From the NCBI RefSeq assembly GCF_001704155.1, contig NZ_CP016294.1:865501-929500 (forward strand): a DNA stretch of 64,000 bases. The letters are read 5' to 3'. This DNA comes from Stenotrophomonas rhizophila. Its GTDB lineage: Bacteria > Pseudomonadota > Gammaproteobacteria > Xanthomonadales > Xanthomonadaceae. Shown here one piece after another: positions 31,500 through 40,544 of this stretch. Positions within the stretch are counted from its first letter, which is position 1, and every line of letters starts with the position of its first letter. The position numbers and the translations under genes are program-made. The notes beneath the pieces are model-generated. The model saw nothing but the letters and a program-made list of their open reading frames with translations, was not told the DNA's origin and did not search any database.

Positions 31500-32720
31500 A
31501 TGGCGCAGTACCGCTACAAGGCCCTCAACGCACACGGCGAACTGTTCGACGGCCAGATGGAGGCTGCCAGCGAAGCCGACGTGGCCGCCAGGCTGCAGGA
31601 CCAAGGTCATCTGCCGATGGAAGCGCGGCTGGCCAGCGAGGGCGGTGCGGGCGGCACCCCGTGGGCGGCGCTGCTGCGGCGCAAGCCCTTCGACGGTGGC
31701 GCGCTGGTGCAGTTCACCCAGCAGCTGGCCACCCTGCTCGGTGCCGGCCAGCCACTGGACCGCGCGCTGACCATCCTGCTGGAACTGCCCGAAGACGAAC
31801 GCAGCCGGCGGGTGATCACCGACATCCGCGACGTGGTGCGCGGCGGTGCCGCGCTGTCGACCGCGCTGGAACGCCAGCACGGGTTGTTTTCGCGGCTGTA
31901 CATCAACATGGTGCGCGCCGGTGAAGCCGGTGGCAGCCTGCACGACACCCTGCAGCGGCTGTCCGATTACCTGGAGCGCAGCCAGGAGCTGAAGGGCAGG
32001 GTGATCAATGCGCTGATCTACCCGGCGATCCTGCTGGCGGTGGTCGGCGGGGCGCTGCTGTTCCTGTTGGGCTACGTGGTGCCGCAGTTCGCGCAGATGT
32101 ACGAAAGCCTGGATGTGGCGCTGCCGTGGTTCACCCAGTGGGTGCTCACTGCTGGCCTGGTGGTGCGCGAGGGCTGGCTGGCGATGATCGTGGTGCCGGC
32201 GCTGGCGCTGCTGGTGATCGAACGCAAGCTGCGCCAGCCGGCGGCGCGCCTGGCGCTGGATGGCTGGCTGCTGCAGCGCAAGGGCATCGGCGGACTGGTG
32301 GCCAAGCTGGAAACCGCACGGCTGGCGCGCACGCTGGGCACGCTGCTGCGCAACGGCGTGCCGCTGCTGGCTGGCCTGGGCATCGCACGCAACGTACTGG
32401 GCAACCGCGCGCTGGCCGCCGACGTGGACGCGGCCAGCGACGAGGTCAAGAACGGCAACGGCCTGTCCGCCTCGCTGGCCAAGGGCAAGCGCTTTCCCCG
32501 GCTTGCGCTGCAGATGATCCAGGTCGGCGAAGAATCCGGCGCGCTGGATGTCATGCTGCTCAAGACCGCCGATACCTTCGAACAGGAAACCGCGCGTGCC
32601 ATCGATCGGCTGCTGTCGGCGCTGGTGCCGGTGATCACCCTGGTGCTGGCCTCGGTGGTCGGCCTGGTGATCGTGGCCGTGCTGGTGCCGCTGTACGACC
32701 TCACCAATGCCATCGGCTGA
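31500..32720 (+). CDS. gspF: T2SS inner-membrane platform protein XpsF (GspF)
   Basis: 406 residues with the typical start MAQYRYKALNAHGE and two repeated GspF domains (about residues 70-195 and 275-395), each followed by hydrophobic spans (AILLAVVGGALLFLLGYVVPQ; LVPVITLVLASVVGLVIVAVL). The platform couples the XpsE ATPase to the pseudopilus. ATG 31500 follows the xpsE stop by 2 nt, so the two are almost certainly co-translated. Confidence 0.95.
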   Translation: MAQYRYKALNAHGELFDGQMEAASEADVAARLQDQGHLPMEARLASEGGAGGTPWAALLRRKPFDGGALVQFTQQLATLLGAGQPLDRALTILLELPEDERSRRVITDIRDVVRGGAALSTALERQHGLFSRLYINMVRAGEAGGSLHDTLQRLSDYLERSQELKGRVINALIYPAILLAVVGGALLFLLGYVVPQFAQMYESLDVALPWFTQWVLTAGLVVREGWLAMIVVPALALLVIERKLRQPAARLALDGWLLQRKGIGGLVAKLETARLARTLGTLLRNGVPLLAGLGIARNVLGNRALAADVDAASDEVKNGNGLSASLAKGKRFPRLALQMIQVGEESGALDVMLLKTADTFEQETARAIDRLLSALVPVITLVLASVVGLVIVAVLVPLYDLTNAIG

Positions 32721-32763
32721 CCGCCGTGGCGCATTTCGTTCCGACATGCTGCAAGGAGCTTCC

Positions 32764-33198
32764 ATGATCCACCGTCGCAAGCTGGTCCGTTTTTCCTCGC
32801 CGCGCAACCAGTCGGGCATGAGCCTGCTGGAAATCATCATCGTCATCGTGCTGATCGGCGCGGTGCTCACCCTGGTCGGCAGCCGCGTGCTCGGTGGCGC
32901 CGATCGCGGCAAGGCCAACATCGCCAAATCGCAGGTGCAGACCATGGCCGGCAAGATCGAGAACTACCAGCTCGATACCGGCAAGCTGCCGGCCAAGCTG
33001 GACGACCTGGTCACCCAGCCGGGCGGCAGCAACGGCTGGCTGGGCCCGTATGCCAAGGCCAGCGAGCTGAACGATCCGTGGGGCAACGCACTGGAATACC
33101 GCGCACCGGGCGAAGGCCAGCCGTTCGACCTGATCAGCCTGGGCAAGGATGGCAAGGTCGGTGGCACCAGCTACGACGCGGACATCAAGTACGAGTAA
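32764..33198 (+). CDS. gspG: Major pseudopilin XpsG (GspG)
   Basis: 144 residues. The prepilin signature is NQSG followed by MSLLEIIIVIVLIGAVL, so cleavage by the prepilin peptidase would leave Met at +1 rather than the usual Phe, with Glu at +5. The C-terminal part shows the conserved DPWGNALEYRAPGEG of GspG with calcium-site residues near the end. AAGGAG stands 5 nt before ATG 32764; in-frame upstream starts overlap the end of xpsF and lack this site. The peptidase (GspO/PilD) is not in the window. Confidence 0.95.
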   Translation: MIHRRKLVRFSSPRNQSGMSLLEIIIVIVLIGAVLTLVGSRVLGGADRGKANIAKSQVQTMAGKIENYQLDTGKLPAKLDDLVTQPGGSNGWLGPYAKASELNDPWGNALEYRAPGEGQPFDLISLGKDGKVGGTSYDADIKYE

Positions 33199-33210
33199 GC
33201 GCGCTTGCGC

Positions 33211-33714
33211 ATGCCTGCCCCGCCACGCTGGACACGACGCCCGCACGCGCTGTCGCGACGGCGTGCCGTGCGCGGCGTTTCACTGCTGGAAATGCTGCTG
33301 GTGGTGGCCCTGATCGCGATCATCGGGGTGCTCACCGCCACGGCCATGAACGGCGGCATCGACGGCGTGCGGCTGCGCAATGCCGGCAAGGAAGTGGCCA
33401 GCCAGCTGCGCTACACACGCACCCAGGCCATTGCCACCGGGGAACGCCAGCGCTTCCTGATCGATCCCGAGGCGCGCACCTGGGAAGCCGCCAACGGCCG
33501 CCACGGCAGCCTGCCCGCTGCACTCGAGGTCCATTTCCGGGGTGCCGCCCAGGTCGCCGGCGTGGCCAACGGCAAGGGCGGCATCGCCTTCCATCCCGAC
33601 GGCGGCTCCAGTGGCGGCACCATTGAACTGGGTGTACGCGATGCGCTGTGGCGCATCGACGTGAGCTGGATCACCGGCGAAGTGCGCTCGGGTCCAGTGC
33701 GGGGCGCGCCATGA
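33211..33714 (+). CDS. gspH: Minor pseudopilin XpsH (GspH)
   Basis: 167 residues. After a basic leader (PHALSRRRAVRG) the prepilin segment VSLLEMLLVVALIAIIGVL follows, with Glu at +5. The globular part carries LRYTRTQAIATGERQRF, typical of GspH. ATG 33211 is preferred; a TTG two codons upstream is also open. Its stop overlaps the xpsI start. Confidence 0.9.
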   Translation: MPAPPRWTRRPHALSRRRAVRGVSLLEMLLVVALIAIIGVLTATAMNGGIDGVRLRNAGKEVASQLRYTRTQAIATGERQRFLIDPEARTWEAANGRHGSLPAALEVHFRGAAQVAGVANGKGGIAFHPDGGSSGGTIELGVRDALWRIDVSWITGEVRSGPVRGAP

Positions 33715-34133
33715 AGCACCAGCGTGGTTATTCGCTGCTCGAAGTGATCGTCGCCTTCGCGTTGCTGGCACTGGCGTTGACGCTGCTGCTGGGCAGCCTG
33801 TCCGGGGCCGCACGCCAGGTGCACAACGCCGACCTGCGCACCCGCGCGATGCTGCACGCGCAGTCGCTGCTGGCCGCGACCGGCATCGAACAACCGCTGC
33901 AGGAAGGGCGTTCGCAGGGCGACTGGGAAGACGGCCGCTACCGCTGGGAGCTGCAGGTGGAGCCGTACGTGGATGCGCGCGCCAGTGCGCTGCCCCAGGC
34001 CGCTGCCACTACCGTCAGCGGGCCGACCCTGGCCCAGCTGACCCTGCAGGTGCGCTGGGGCGAAGGCAACGGCGAACGCCTGCAGTGGCGTTCGCTGCGG
34101 CTGTTGCCCAACACGCCCGAGGCGCCGCGATGA
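33711..34133 (+). CDS. gspI: Minor pseudopilin XpsI (GspI)
   Basis: 140 residues, MKHQRGYSLLEVIVAFALLALALTL at the N-terminus with a very short leader (about 6 residues) before the cleavage site G/Y and Glu +5. The remainder includes DWEDGRYRWELQVEP, the usual GspI middle. ATG overlaps the xpsH stop (ATGA) and its own stop overlaps xpsJ. GspI nucleates the tip complex with J and K. Confidence 0.9.
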   Translation: MKHQRGYSLLEVIVAFALLALALTLLLGSLSGAARQVHNADLRTRAMLHAQSLLAATGIEQPLQEGRSQGDWEDGRYRWELQVEPYVDARASALPQAAATTVSGPTLAQLTLQVRWGEGNGERLQWRSLRLLPNTPEAPR

Positions 34134-34762
34134 GCCGGCGCGGCGCACGCGGCTTCACCCTGATCGAAGTGCTGCTGGCCACCGTGCTGCTGGTCGGCGG
34201 GCTGGCGCTGGCCTTCGCCACCGTGCGCTCGGCGATGAACATCGCCCAGCGGGGCGAGCGCGTGGCTGCGCAGAACGAGCGCATGCGCGCGGTGGAAGGC
34301 TTCCTGCGCCGCCGCCTCAGCATGGCGCTGCCCACCGCCGCCGAGCCGCCCGATCCCACCCGCGAACCGCTGTATTTCCAAGGCGAGCCCCAGCGCATGC
34401 TGTTCGTGTCCGAACTGCCGGGTTATCTCGGCCGGGGTGGGCCCTACGTGCATGAGCTGCAGGTCAATCGCAACGGCGATGCACTGCGGCTGGACGTTGC
34501 ACTGACCCTGGTGCAGAACGGCGAGCGCATCGACGAAACCCCGCCGCGCGCGCCGGAACTGCTGGCCGACGCGCTGCGCGAGGTCGCGTTCCGCTACCGC
34601 GGCATCGATCCGCGCAGCGGCCAGCTGGGCGATTGGCAGACGCGCTGGGAGGACACCCGGCGGCTGCCGTTGCTGGTGGAGATCCGCATCGTGCCGCAGC
34701 AGGGCCCGGCATGGCCGCCGATGGTGGCCGCGTTGTCGCAGTCGCGCGGGCCGCGCTCGTGA
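34130..34762 (+). CDS. gspJ: Minor pseudopilin XpsJ (GspJ)
   Basis: 210 residues with leader MSRRGARG and prepilin segment FTLIEVLLATVLLVGGLAL. The large C-terminal domain is of the size expected of GspJ. It starts in an ATGA overlap with xpsI and ends in a GTGA overlap with xpsK, so the minor pseudopilins H-I-J-K are translationally chained. Confidence 0.9.
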   Translation: MSRRGARGFTLIEVLLATVLLVGGLALAFATVRSAMNIAQRGERVAAQNERMRAVEGFLRRRLSMALPTAAEPPDPTREPLYFQGEPQRMLFVSELPGYLGRGGPYVHELQVNRNGDALRLDVALTLVQNGERIDETPPRAPELLADALREVAFRYRGIDPRSGQLGDWQTRWEDTRRLPLLVEIRIVPQQGPAWPPMVAALSQSRGPRS

Positions 34763-35619
34763 GGCGCGCGCGCGGTGCCGCGCTGGTGCTGGTGCTGTGG
34801 CTGATCGCACTGCTCACCGCCGTGGTCGGCGCATTCGCGCTCAGCGCGCGCATCGAGCACCTGCAGCAGCGGGTGATCGGTGACGATGCAATCGGCCAGG
34901 AGCATGCACGCGCCGGGCTGGAGTACGCCCTGTTCCGCCTGCGCCCCTCCGCGCTGCAACCGCCGTGGCAGGCCGATGGCCGCCGCTATCGCTGGACCTT
35001 CGATGGCCGCCAGATCGACCTGCGGATCATCGACGAGAACGGCAAGATCAACCTCAACCTGGCCGATACCGCCTTGTTGACCGCGTTCCTGCGCGCGCTG
35101 GAGGTGGAACCCGGGCGCGCCCAGCAGTTGGCGGGTGCGATCGCCGATTGGCGCGATCCCGACAGCCTCAAACAGCCCGGCGGCGGTGCCGAGACCGCCG
35201 ACTACCAGGCGGCCGGCCTCCCGTATGGCGCGCGCAACGGGCGCTTCGAGACGCTCGGCGAGCTGCAGCGGGTGCTGGGCATGGACGCCGACCTCTATGA
35301 ACGGATGGAACCGATGCTGACCCTGTACAGTCGGCAGTCGCGTCCGGATCCCCGGTTCGCGGCCGGGCCGGTGTTGAACGCGCTCGGGCTGGATGCCGAA
35401 CGCCTGCTGGCCGAACGCGAGCGGGCCGAAGCGGCCGGCGACGAAAACGTGACCGGCGCGCTTGCCAGTGGCAGCGGCACCTATAGTATCGAGAGCCGCG
35501 CGCTGGATGAGCGCGGACGGGTTTCGGTGTTGCGTGCGGTAGTGCGCATGGGCGCGGCAGGCACGCCGGGAACGGCTTACACAGTACTTCGCTGGGAACA
35601 GGGAATGGCAGCACGATGA
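34759..35619 (+). CDS. gspK: Minor pseudopilin XpsK (GspK)
   Basis: 286 residues from GTG 34759, which overlaps the xpsJ stop. After a short basic leader comes AALVLVLWLIALLTAVVGAFAL; like other GspK it lacks the usual +5 Glu. The alpha-domain shows IIDENGKINLNLADT, IADWRDPDSLKQPGG and ARNGRFETLGELQRV, all typical of GspK. It caps the pseudopilus tip. Confidence 0.92.
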   Translation: MRRARGAALVLVLWLIALLTAVVGAFALSARIEHLQQRVIGDDAIGQEHARAGLEYALFRLRPSALQPPWQADGRRYRWTFDGRQIDLRIIDENGKINLNLADTALLTAFLRALEVEPGRAQQLAGAIADWRDPDSLKQPGGGAETADYQAAGLPYGARNGRFETLGELQRVLGMDADLYERMEPMLTLYSRQSRPDPRFAAGPVLNALGLDAERLLAERERAEAAGDENVTGALASGSGTYSIESRALDERGRVSVLRAVVRMGAAGTPGTAYTVLRWEQGMAAR

Positions 35620-36773
35620 CGGCATGGCGGGACAGTCTGGTGCAGGCACGGGGACGGTTCGCGCCCGGCGTGGGCAATGGCCTGCGCTGGTGGCGGCGTT
35701 CGCTGCTGGCCTGGCTGCCGCTGCGCTGGCAATGGGCCATGGGCTGGTCGCGTTCGCGCCTGCTGCTGTCGCGGCATGCCGAACAGCTGGTGCTGCGCCG
35801 CGATACCGCGACCCAGCTGCAGGCCGTGGCCGAACTGCCGTGGCCCACCACGCCGGCCGACCTGGAGCGGGTGCTGGATGCGCGCCTGCGCGCGCTGCCA
35901 CGGCACTGGGTGCTGCCGGCCGCCGCGGTGCTGCGCCGCCCGCTGCGCCTGCCGGCCGCCGCTGCACCGCGCCTGCGCGACGTGGTCGGCTTCGAGATCG
36001 ACCGGCAGACCCCGTTCGAGGCCAGCCAGGTCCACTACGACGTCCGCGAACTGGACACATTGCCCGACGGCCAGCTGCAGGTGGAACTGGTGGTCATTCC
36101 GCGCCAGGCGCTGGAGCAGTGGTCGCAGCAGGCCGGCAGCTGGGCGCAGCAGCTGGCCGGCGTGGATGCCGACGATGGCACGGGGCAGCCGCTGGGCGTG
36201 AACCTGCTGCCGCCGACCCAGCGCCGGGTCACCCACGACCCGATGCGGCGCTGGAACCTGCTGCTCGCCGTGGCCACCGTGGTGCTGCTGGCCCTGGCCG
36301 GGACCCAGCTGCTGGACAACCGCCAGGCCGCCGCCGATCGCCTGCGCGGGCAGGTCGATGCCGCCGCACACGACGCGCGCCGCGTCGCCGCGCAGCGCCA
36401 GCAGTTGCAGGAGCTGGTCGATGGCGCCGCGTTCCTGGAAGGCAAGCGCGCCGAACATGCCAGCACCGTGGAGCTGTGGAACGAACTCACCCGGCTGCTG
36501 CCCGATGGCACCTACCTGGAAAAACTTTCTGTTGAAGGCAACACGCTGCAGCTGATCGGACTGAGCCGCGAGGCCTCGCAGCTGGTCTCCCTGCTGCAGG
36601 ATTCACCGCTGTGGCGCAAGGTCAACCTGACCGGCGTGCTGCAGGCCGATGGCGGCGCCGCCGGCCGTGACCGCTTCACCCTCACCGCCGAGCTGCAGCC
36701 GCTGCCCGGTGCCCCGGCCGCCGCCACGCCCGCCCCGGAGGTTGCCGATGGCAATGCCGCCAACACGCCGTGA
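35616..36773 (+). CDS. gspL: T2SS protein XpsL (GspL)
   Basis: 385 residues. The N-terminal part is the divergent cytoplasmic actin-like domain, with PRLRDVVGFEIDRQTPFEASQVHYD as a recognisable GspL/PilM-like stretch. A single transmembrane segment NLLLAVATVVLLALAGTQLL lies at about residues 212-231, followed by a coiled coil and a periplasmic ferredoxin-like domain (GTYLEKLSVEGNTLQLIGLS). XpsL recruits XpsE to the membrane and pairs with XpsM. ATG overlaps the xpsK stop. Confidence 0.9.
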   Translation: MTAWRDSLVQARGRFAPGVGNGLRWWRRSLLAWLPLRWQWAMGWSRSRLLLSRHAEQLVLRRDTATQLQAVAELPWPTTPADLERVLDARLRALPRHWVLPAAAVLRRPLRLPAAAAPRLRDVVGFEIDRQTPFEASQVHYDVRELDTLPDGQLQVELVVIPRQALEQWSQQAGSWAQQLAGVDADDGTGQPLGVNLLPPTQRRVTHDPMRRWNLLLAVATVVLLALAGTQLLDNRQAAADRLRGQVDAAAHDARRVAAQRQQLQELVDGAAFLEGKRAEHASTVELWNELTRLLPDGTYLEKLSVEGNTLQLIGLSREASQLVSLLQDSPLWRKVNLTGVLQADGGAAGRDRFTLTAELQPLPGAPAAATPAPEVADGNAANTP

Positions 36774-37476
36774 CCGCTGGCTGGCACTGGCGTTGCTGCT
36801 GGCGGTGATCGCGCTGGCCTACCTGCTGCTGGTGCATCCGTGGTTCACCCGGCCGCTGCTGGACATCAACCAGGGCATTGCCGAGCTGCAGGAACGCGAG
36901 CAGCGCGTGCAGTCCCAGCTGCAGCAGCGCACCGCCGTGCAAGAGCGCCTGCAGCAGGTGCAGGCGGCACTGGAAGGGCGCCCCGGCTTCCTGCGCGAAC
37001 CCACTGCTGAATCGGCCGCCGCCGCCTTGTCGAGCCGGTTGCAGGATGCGGTCGCGTCGGCCAGCCCTGGCAACCGCAGCTGCACCATCAGCAACCGCTC
37101 ACCGTTGACCGACACCGCGCGCGATGCGCAGTTCCCGCGCGTGGCCCTGCAGGTCCGCCTGCGCTGTGGCGTGCCGGAAATGGCGGCGGTGCTGCACACC
37201 CTGGAAACCGGCAGCCCGCGCCTGTTCGTGAACAACCTCAACCTGCTGGCGCAGCGCTTCCAGGCCTCGCCCAACGAGACCGGCACCGGACTGGACGTGT
37301 CCTTCGAACTGGTTGGCTACCTCCGCCCCGGTGCAGGCAGCGATGCGGCCGCCGCGCCGGTCGAGCCTGCACCCGAACCCGCGCCGGCAGGGCTGGAACC
37401 GGTCGGCTCGGCGATGGCCGCCCCGACCGACCCCGGCACGGCCGAACCGGTCGAGGAGGGCACCCATGAAGATTGA
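36748..37476 (+). CDS. gspM: T2SS protein XpsM (GspM)
   Basis: 242 residues: one N-terminal transmembrane helix (RWLALALLLAVIALAYLLLV), a coiled coil rich in Gln and Glu, and a periplasmic domain with MAAVLHTLETGSPRLFVNNL, typical of GspM. A Glu/Pro/Ala tail follows. ATG 36748 has GGAGG 6 nt upstream and overlaps the end of xpsL by 26 nt. Partner of XpsL and XpsF in the inner-membrane platform. Confidence 0.9.
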   Translation: MAMPPTRRDRWLALALLLAVIALAYLLLVHPWFTRPLLDINQGIAELQEREQRVQSQLQQRTAVQERLQQVQAALEGRPGFLREPTAESAAAALSSRLQDAVASASPGNRSCTISNRSPLTDTARDAQFPRVALQVRLRCGVPEMAAVLHTLETGSPRLFVNNLNLLAQRFQASPNETGTGLDVSFELVGYLRPGAGSDAAAAPVEPAPEPAPAGLEPVGSAMAAPTDPGTAEPVEEGTHED

Positions 37477-38284
37477 ACTGGCCCCCCTGCGCAGCTGGTG
37501 GCTGGGCGGCGTGGCCGCCTGGGCCGCCGCGATCTGGATCGCCACGCTGTTCGGCGTGGGCGGTCGCATCGCCCCGGCCGGTGCCGGCGACCGGGCCCCA
37601 CCGCCGCTGCCGACCCTGGCCGCGGCCGCGCCGGAACGGATCGCCTCGGCCGAGGCGTATGCCGCCATCGGCGCGCGGCCGCTGTTCGCCGAAGACCGCA
37701 AGCCGCGTCCGTACCTGCTGGGCGGCAGCGAGCCGGGCAGCAGCGCCAGCGCGGTCACCCTGACCGGCGTGCTGCTCACCTCCGAATTCGGCATGGCCAT
37801 CCTCACCACTGACCAGAAGCAGTCGCTGCGCCTGCGCCTCAACGGCGATGCGGTCAACGGCTGGCAGCTGCTTGCGCTGGAGCCGCGCAGTGCCACCGTC
37901 ACCGGACCCGGCGGCACCCAGACCCTGGAACTGGTGACCTTCAGCGGGCAGGGCGGCGAACCGCCGACCGTGCTGGGCACCGCCGCCGGCGCAGGCCAGG
38001 CCAATGGCGCGCGCCCGCCGGTTCCCGCGCCCGCGCAGAACGCAGGCCGCGGACCCACGACGAACTTCACCGGCGCTCCGCCGCCAGCGGCGCAGGCAGC
38101 GGCGGAAGCCGCCGCCAATGCTGCGGCGAATGCGGCCGCTGCCGCAGCGCAGAAGCCGGCCACGCAGGGCCCGAGCGAAGAACAGATGCAAGCCATCCGC
38201 GCCCGCATCCAGGCGCGTCGCCAGCAATTGCAGCAGCAACAGTCGCAGCAGCCGCCCGCGGGCGGCTCCGGCCAAACCAAATAG
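37466..38284 (+). CDS. gspN: T2SS protein XpsN (GspC-like / GspN)
   Basis: 272 residues. One transmembrane helix (SWWLGGVAAWAAAIWIATLFG), a proline-rich linker and a small beta domain (VTLTGVLLTSEFGMAILTT ... GWQLLALEPRSATVTGPGG) resembling the homology region of GspC, then an Ala/Gln-rich tail (QQLQQQQSQQPP). In Xanthomonas XpsN takes the place of GspC in linking the platform to the secretin; no separate gspC is present here. It overlaps xpsM by 11 nt, with GAGGAGGG just upstream. Confidence 0.88.
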   Translation: MKIELAPLRSWWLGGVAAWAAAIWIATLFGVGGRIAPAGAGDRAPPPLPTLAAAAPERIASAEAYAAIGARPLFAEDRKPRPYLLGGSEPGSSASAVTLTGVLLTSEFGMAILTTDQKQSLRLRLNGDAVNGWQLLALEPRSATVTGPGGTQTLELVTFSGQGGEPPTVLGTAAGAGQANGARPPVPAPAQNAGRGPTTNFTGAPPPAAQAAAEAAANAAANAAAAAAQKPATQGPSEEQMQAIRARIQARRQQLQQQQSQQPPAGGSGQTK

Positions 38285-38293
38285 AGTGAAAGC

Positions 38294-40501
38294 ATGACAT
38301 TGCGTCTTTTCTCCCTGTCGTTCGCCGTGGCCCTGCTTGCAGGCTGCGCCTCCGTGCCCGGTCCCGAAGTGCGCCGCGACGCGGTCCTTGATGGCAAGCA
38401 CCAGGTGGTGGCCGGCGACGGCTCGCACGACGGCGTGGACGCGCAGCCGCTGAACGCCGACGGCGCACCACAGCCGGTGATCCGCCGCGGCAGCGGCACG
38501 ATGATCAACCGCAGTGCCGCCGCCGCGCCGTCGCCGGCGTTGTCGCAGGCCAGCACCGGCACCGCCACCTTCAACTTCGAAGGTGAATCGGTGCACGCGG
38601 TGGTCAAGGCGATCCTGGGCGACATGCTCGGCCAGAACTACGTGATCGCGCCCGGCGTGCAGGGCACGGTAACCCTGGCCACGCCCAAGCCGGTGTCCTC
38701 GGCGCAGGCGCTGAACCTGCTGGAGATGGTGCTGGGCTGGAACAACGCGCGCATGGTCTACAGCGGCGGCCGCTACAACATCGTGGCCGCCGACCAGGCA
38801 TTGGCCGGCACCGTCGCACCGAGCACCGCGCCGGCCGCCAATGCGCGCGGTTTCGAAGTGCGCGTCATCCCGCTGCAGTACATCTCCGCCACCGAAATGA
38901 AGAAAGTGCTCGAGCCGTACGCGCGGCCGAACGCGATCGTCAACGTCGACAGCGGCCGCAACGTGATCACCCTCGGCGGTACCCGCAGCGAGCTGGAAAA
39001 CTACCTGCGCACGGTCGAGATCTTCGATGTGGACTGGCTGTCGGGCATGTCCGTGGGCGTGTTCCCGATCCAGACCGGCAAGGCCGAGCAGGTCGCGGCA
39101 GACCTGGAGAAAGTGTTCGGCGAGGAGAGCAAGACCCCCAGCGCCGGCATGTTCCGCTTCCTGCCGCTGGAGAACGCCAATGCCGTACTGGTGATCACCC
39201 CGCAGGCGCGTTACCTGGACCAGATCCAGCAGTGGCTGGAACGCATCGATACTGCCGGCGGCAGCGCCCGGCTGTTCTCCTACGAACTGCGCTACGTCAA
39301 AGCCAAGGACCTGGCCGAGCGCCTGGCCGAAGCCTTCGCCAGTGAGAACAGCCGCGGGGGCCGTGGCGGCAGCAGCTCACTGGCGCCCGGCGCCAACGTG
39401 CAGGAGCTGGGCAGCCGCGACGGCACCAATGGCAACAGCCTCAACAGCACCGGCAACACCGGCAACACCGGCACCACCCGCACCGGCGGCATGGGCGACG
39501 GCACCATGAACCTGCCGCAGCGGCAGCCGGGCAACGCCAGTTTCAACCTGGAAATCCAGGGCGATTCGGTCGGCGTGTCGGCGGTGGAGGAAACCAACAC
39601 GCTGCTGGTGCGGTCCACCCCGCAGGCGTGGCGTTCGATCCGTGAAGTGATTGAAAAGCTCGATGTGATGCCGATGCAGGTGCACATCGAAGCGCAGGTC
39701 GCCGAGGTCTCGCTCACCGGCGACCTCGCCTATGGCGTGAACTGGTTCTTCGAACAGGCGGTGGCGACCGGCAAGACCGAAAGCGGCATCGACCTGCCCA
39801 GCGCACTGGGCCGCTCGATCTGGGGCAGCATTTCCGGGCGGGTAGGCGAAGGCGGCCTGGGTTGGACCTTCCTGGGCAAGAACGCCGCCGCGGTGGTGAC
39901 CGCACTGGACAAGGTGAGCAACCTGCGCCTGCTGCAGACTCCGTCGATCTTCGTGCGCAACAATGCCGAAGCCACGCTCAACGTCGGCACCCAGATCCCG
40001 ATCAACTCGGTGTCGGTCAACACCGGCGTGGGCGGCGACAACACCTACAGCCAGGTGCAGTACCTGGACACCGGCGTGATCCTCAAGGTGCGTCCGCGCA
40101 TCACCCGCGACGGCGTGGTGTTCCTGGACATCGTGCAGGAAGTGAGCTCGGCCGGCGCCATCCCGTCCGGCTGCGACGCCACCCGCACCACCTGCAATCC
40201 GCCGATCAACACCCGCAAGATCTCGACCGAGGCGGCGGTGCAGAGCGGGGACACCATCATGCTGGCCGGCCTGATCACCAATTCGGACGAGAACGGCGCC
40301 AACGGCGTGCCGGGCCTGAGCCGGATCCCGGTGCTCGGCGCGCTGTTCGGCAGGAAGACCCAGAACACCGACCGCTCCGAGGTGATCGTGCTGCTGACCC
40401 CGACCATCGTGCGCAACGCGCAGGAGTCGCGCAACCTGACCGACGAATACAGCAACCGCTTCCGCGCCATGGAACCGTTCCCGTCCCGCCCCAAGCGCTG
40501 A
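38294..40501 (+). CDS. gspD: T2SS outer-membrane secretin XpsD (GspD)
   Basis: 735 residues. The signal peptide ends in a lipobox (VALLAGC), so the secretin is itself a lipoprotein. Domains: N0-N3 periplasmic rings (about residues 90-430), with a Gly/Asn/Thr-rich insertion (SNSTGNTGNTGTTRTGG type) within N3 at about 375-400, then the secretin pore domain with LLQTPSIFVRNNAEATLNVGTQIP and the C-terminal VPGLSRIPVLGALFG and VIVLLTPTIV motifs. It is the last xps gene, unlike enterobacterial clusters where gspD lies near the front. Confidence 0.95.
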   Translation: MTLRLFSLSFAVALLAGCASVPGPEVRRDAVLDGKHQVVAGDGSHDGVDAQPLNADGAPQPVIRRGSGTMINRSAAAAPSPALSQASTGTATFNFEGESVHAVVKAILGDMLGQNYVIAPGVQGTVTLATPKPVSSAQALNLLEMVLGWNNARMVYSGGRYNIVAADQALAGTVAPSTAPAANARGFEVRVIPLQYISATEMKKVLEPYARPNAIVNVDSGRNVITLGGTRSELENYLRTVEIFDVDWLSGMSVGVFPIQTGKAEQVAADLEKVFGEESKTPSAGMFRFLPLENANAVLVITPQARYLDQIQQWLERIDTAGGSARLFSYELRYVKAKDLAERLAEAFASENSRGGRGGSSSLAPGANVQELGSRDGTNGNSLNSTGNTGNTGTTRTGGMGDGTMNLPQRQPGNASFNLEIQGDSVGVSAVEETNTLLVRSTPQAWRSIREVIEKLDVMPMQVHIEAQVAEVSLTGDLAYGVNWFFEQAVATGKTESGIDLPSALGRSIWGSISGRVGEGGLGWTFLGKNAAAVVTALDKVSNLRLLQTPSIFVRNNAEATLNVGTQIPINSVSVNTGVGGDNTYSQVQYLDTGVILKVRPRITRDGVVFLDIVQEVSSAGAIPSGCDATRTTCNPPINTRKISTEAAVQSGDTIMLAGLITNSDENGANGVPGLSRIPVLGALFGRKTQNTDRSEVIVLLTPTIVRNAQESRNLTDEYSNRFRAMEPFPSRPKR

Positions 40502-40544
40502 GTCCTGCTACGCTGCGGTCACGACGCCGCACACAGGGGGACGG

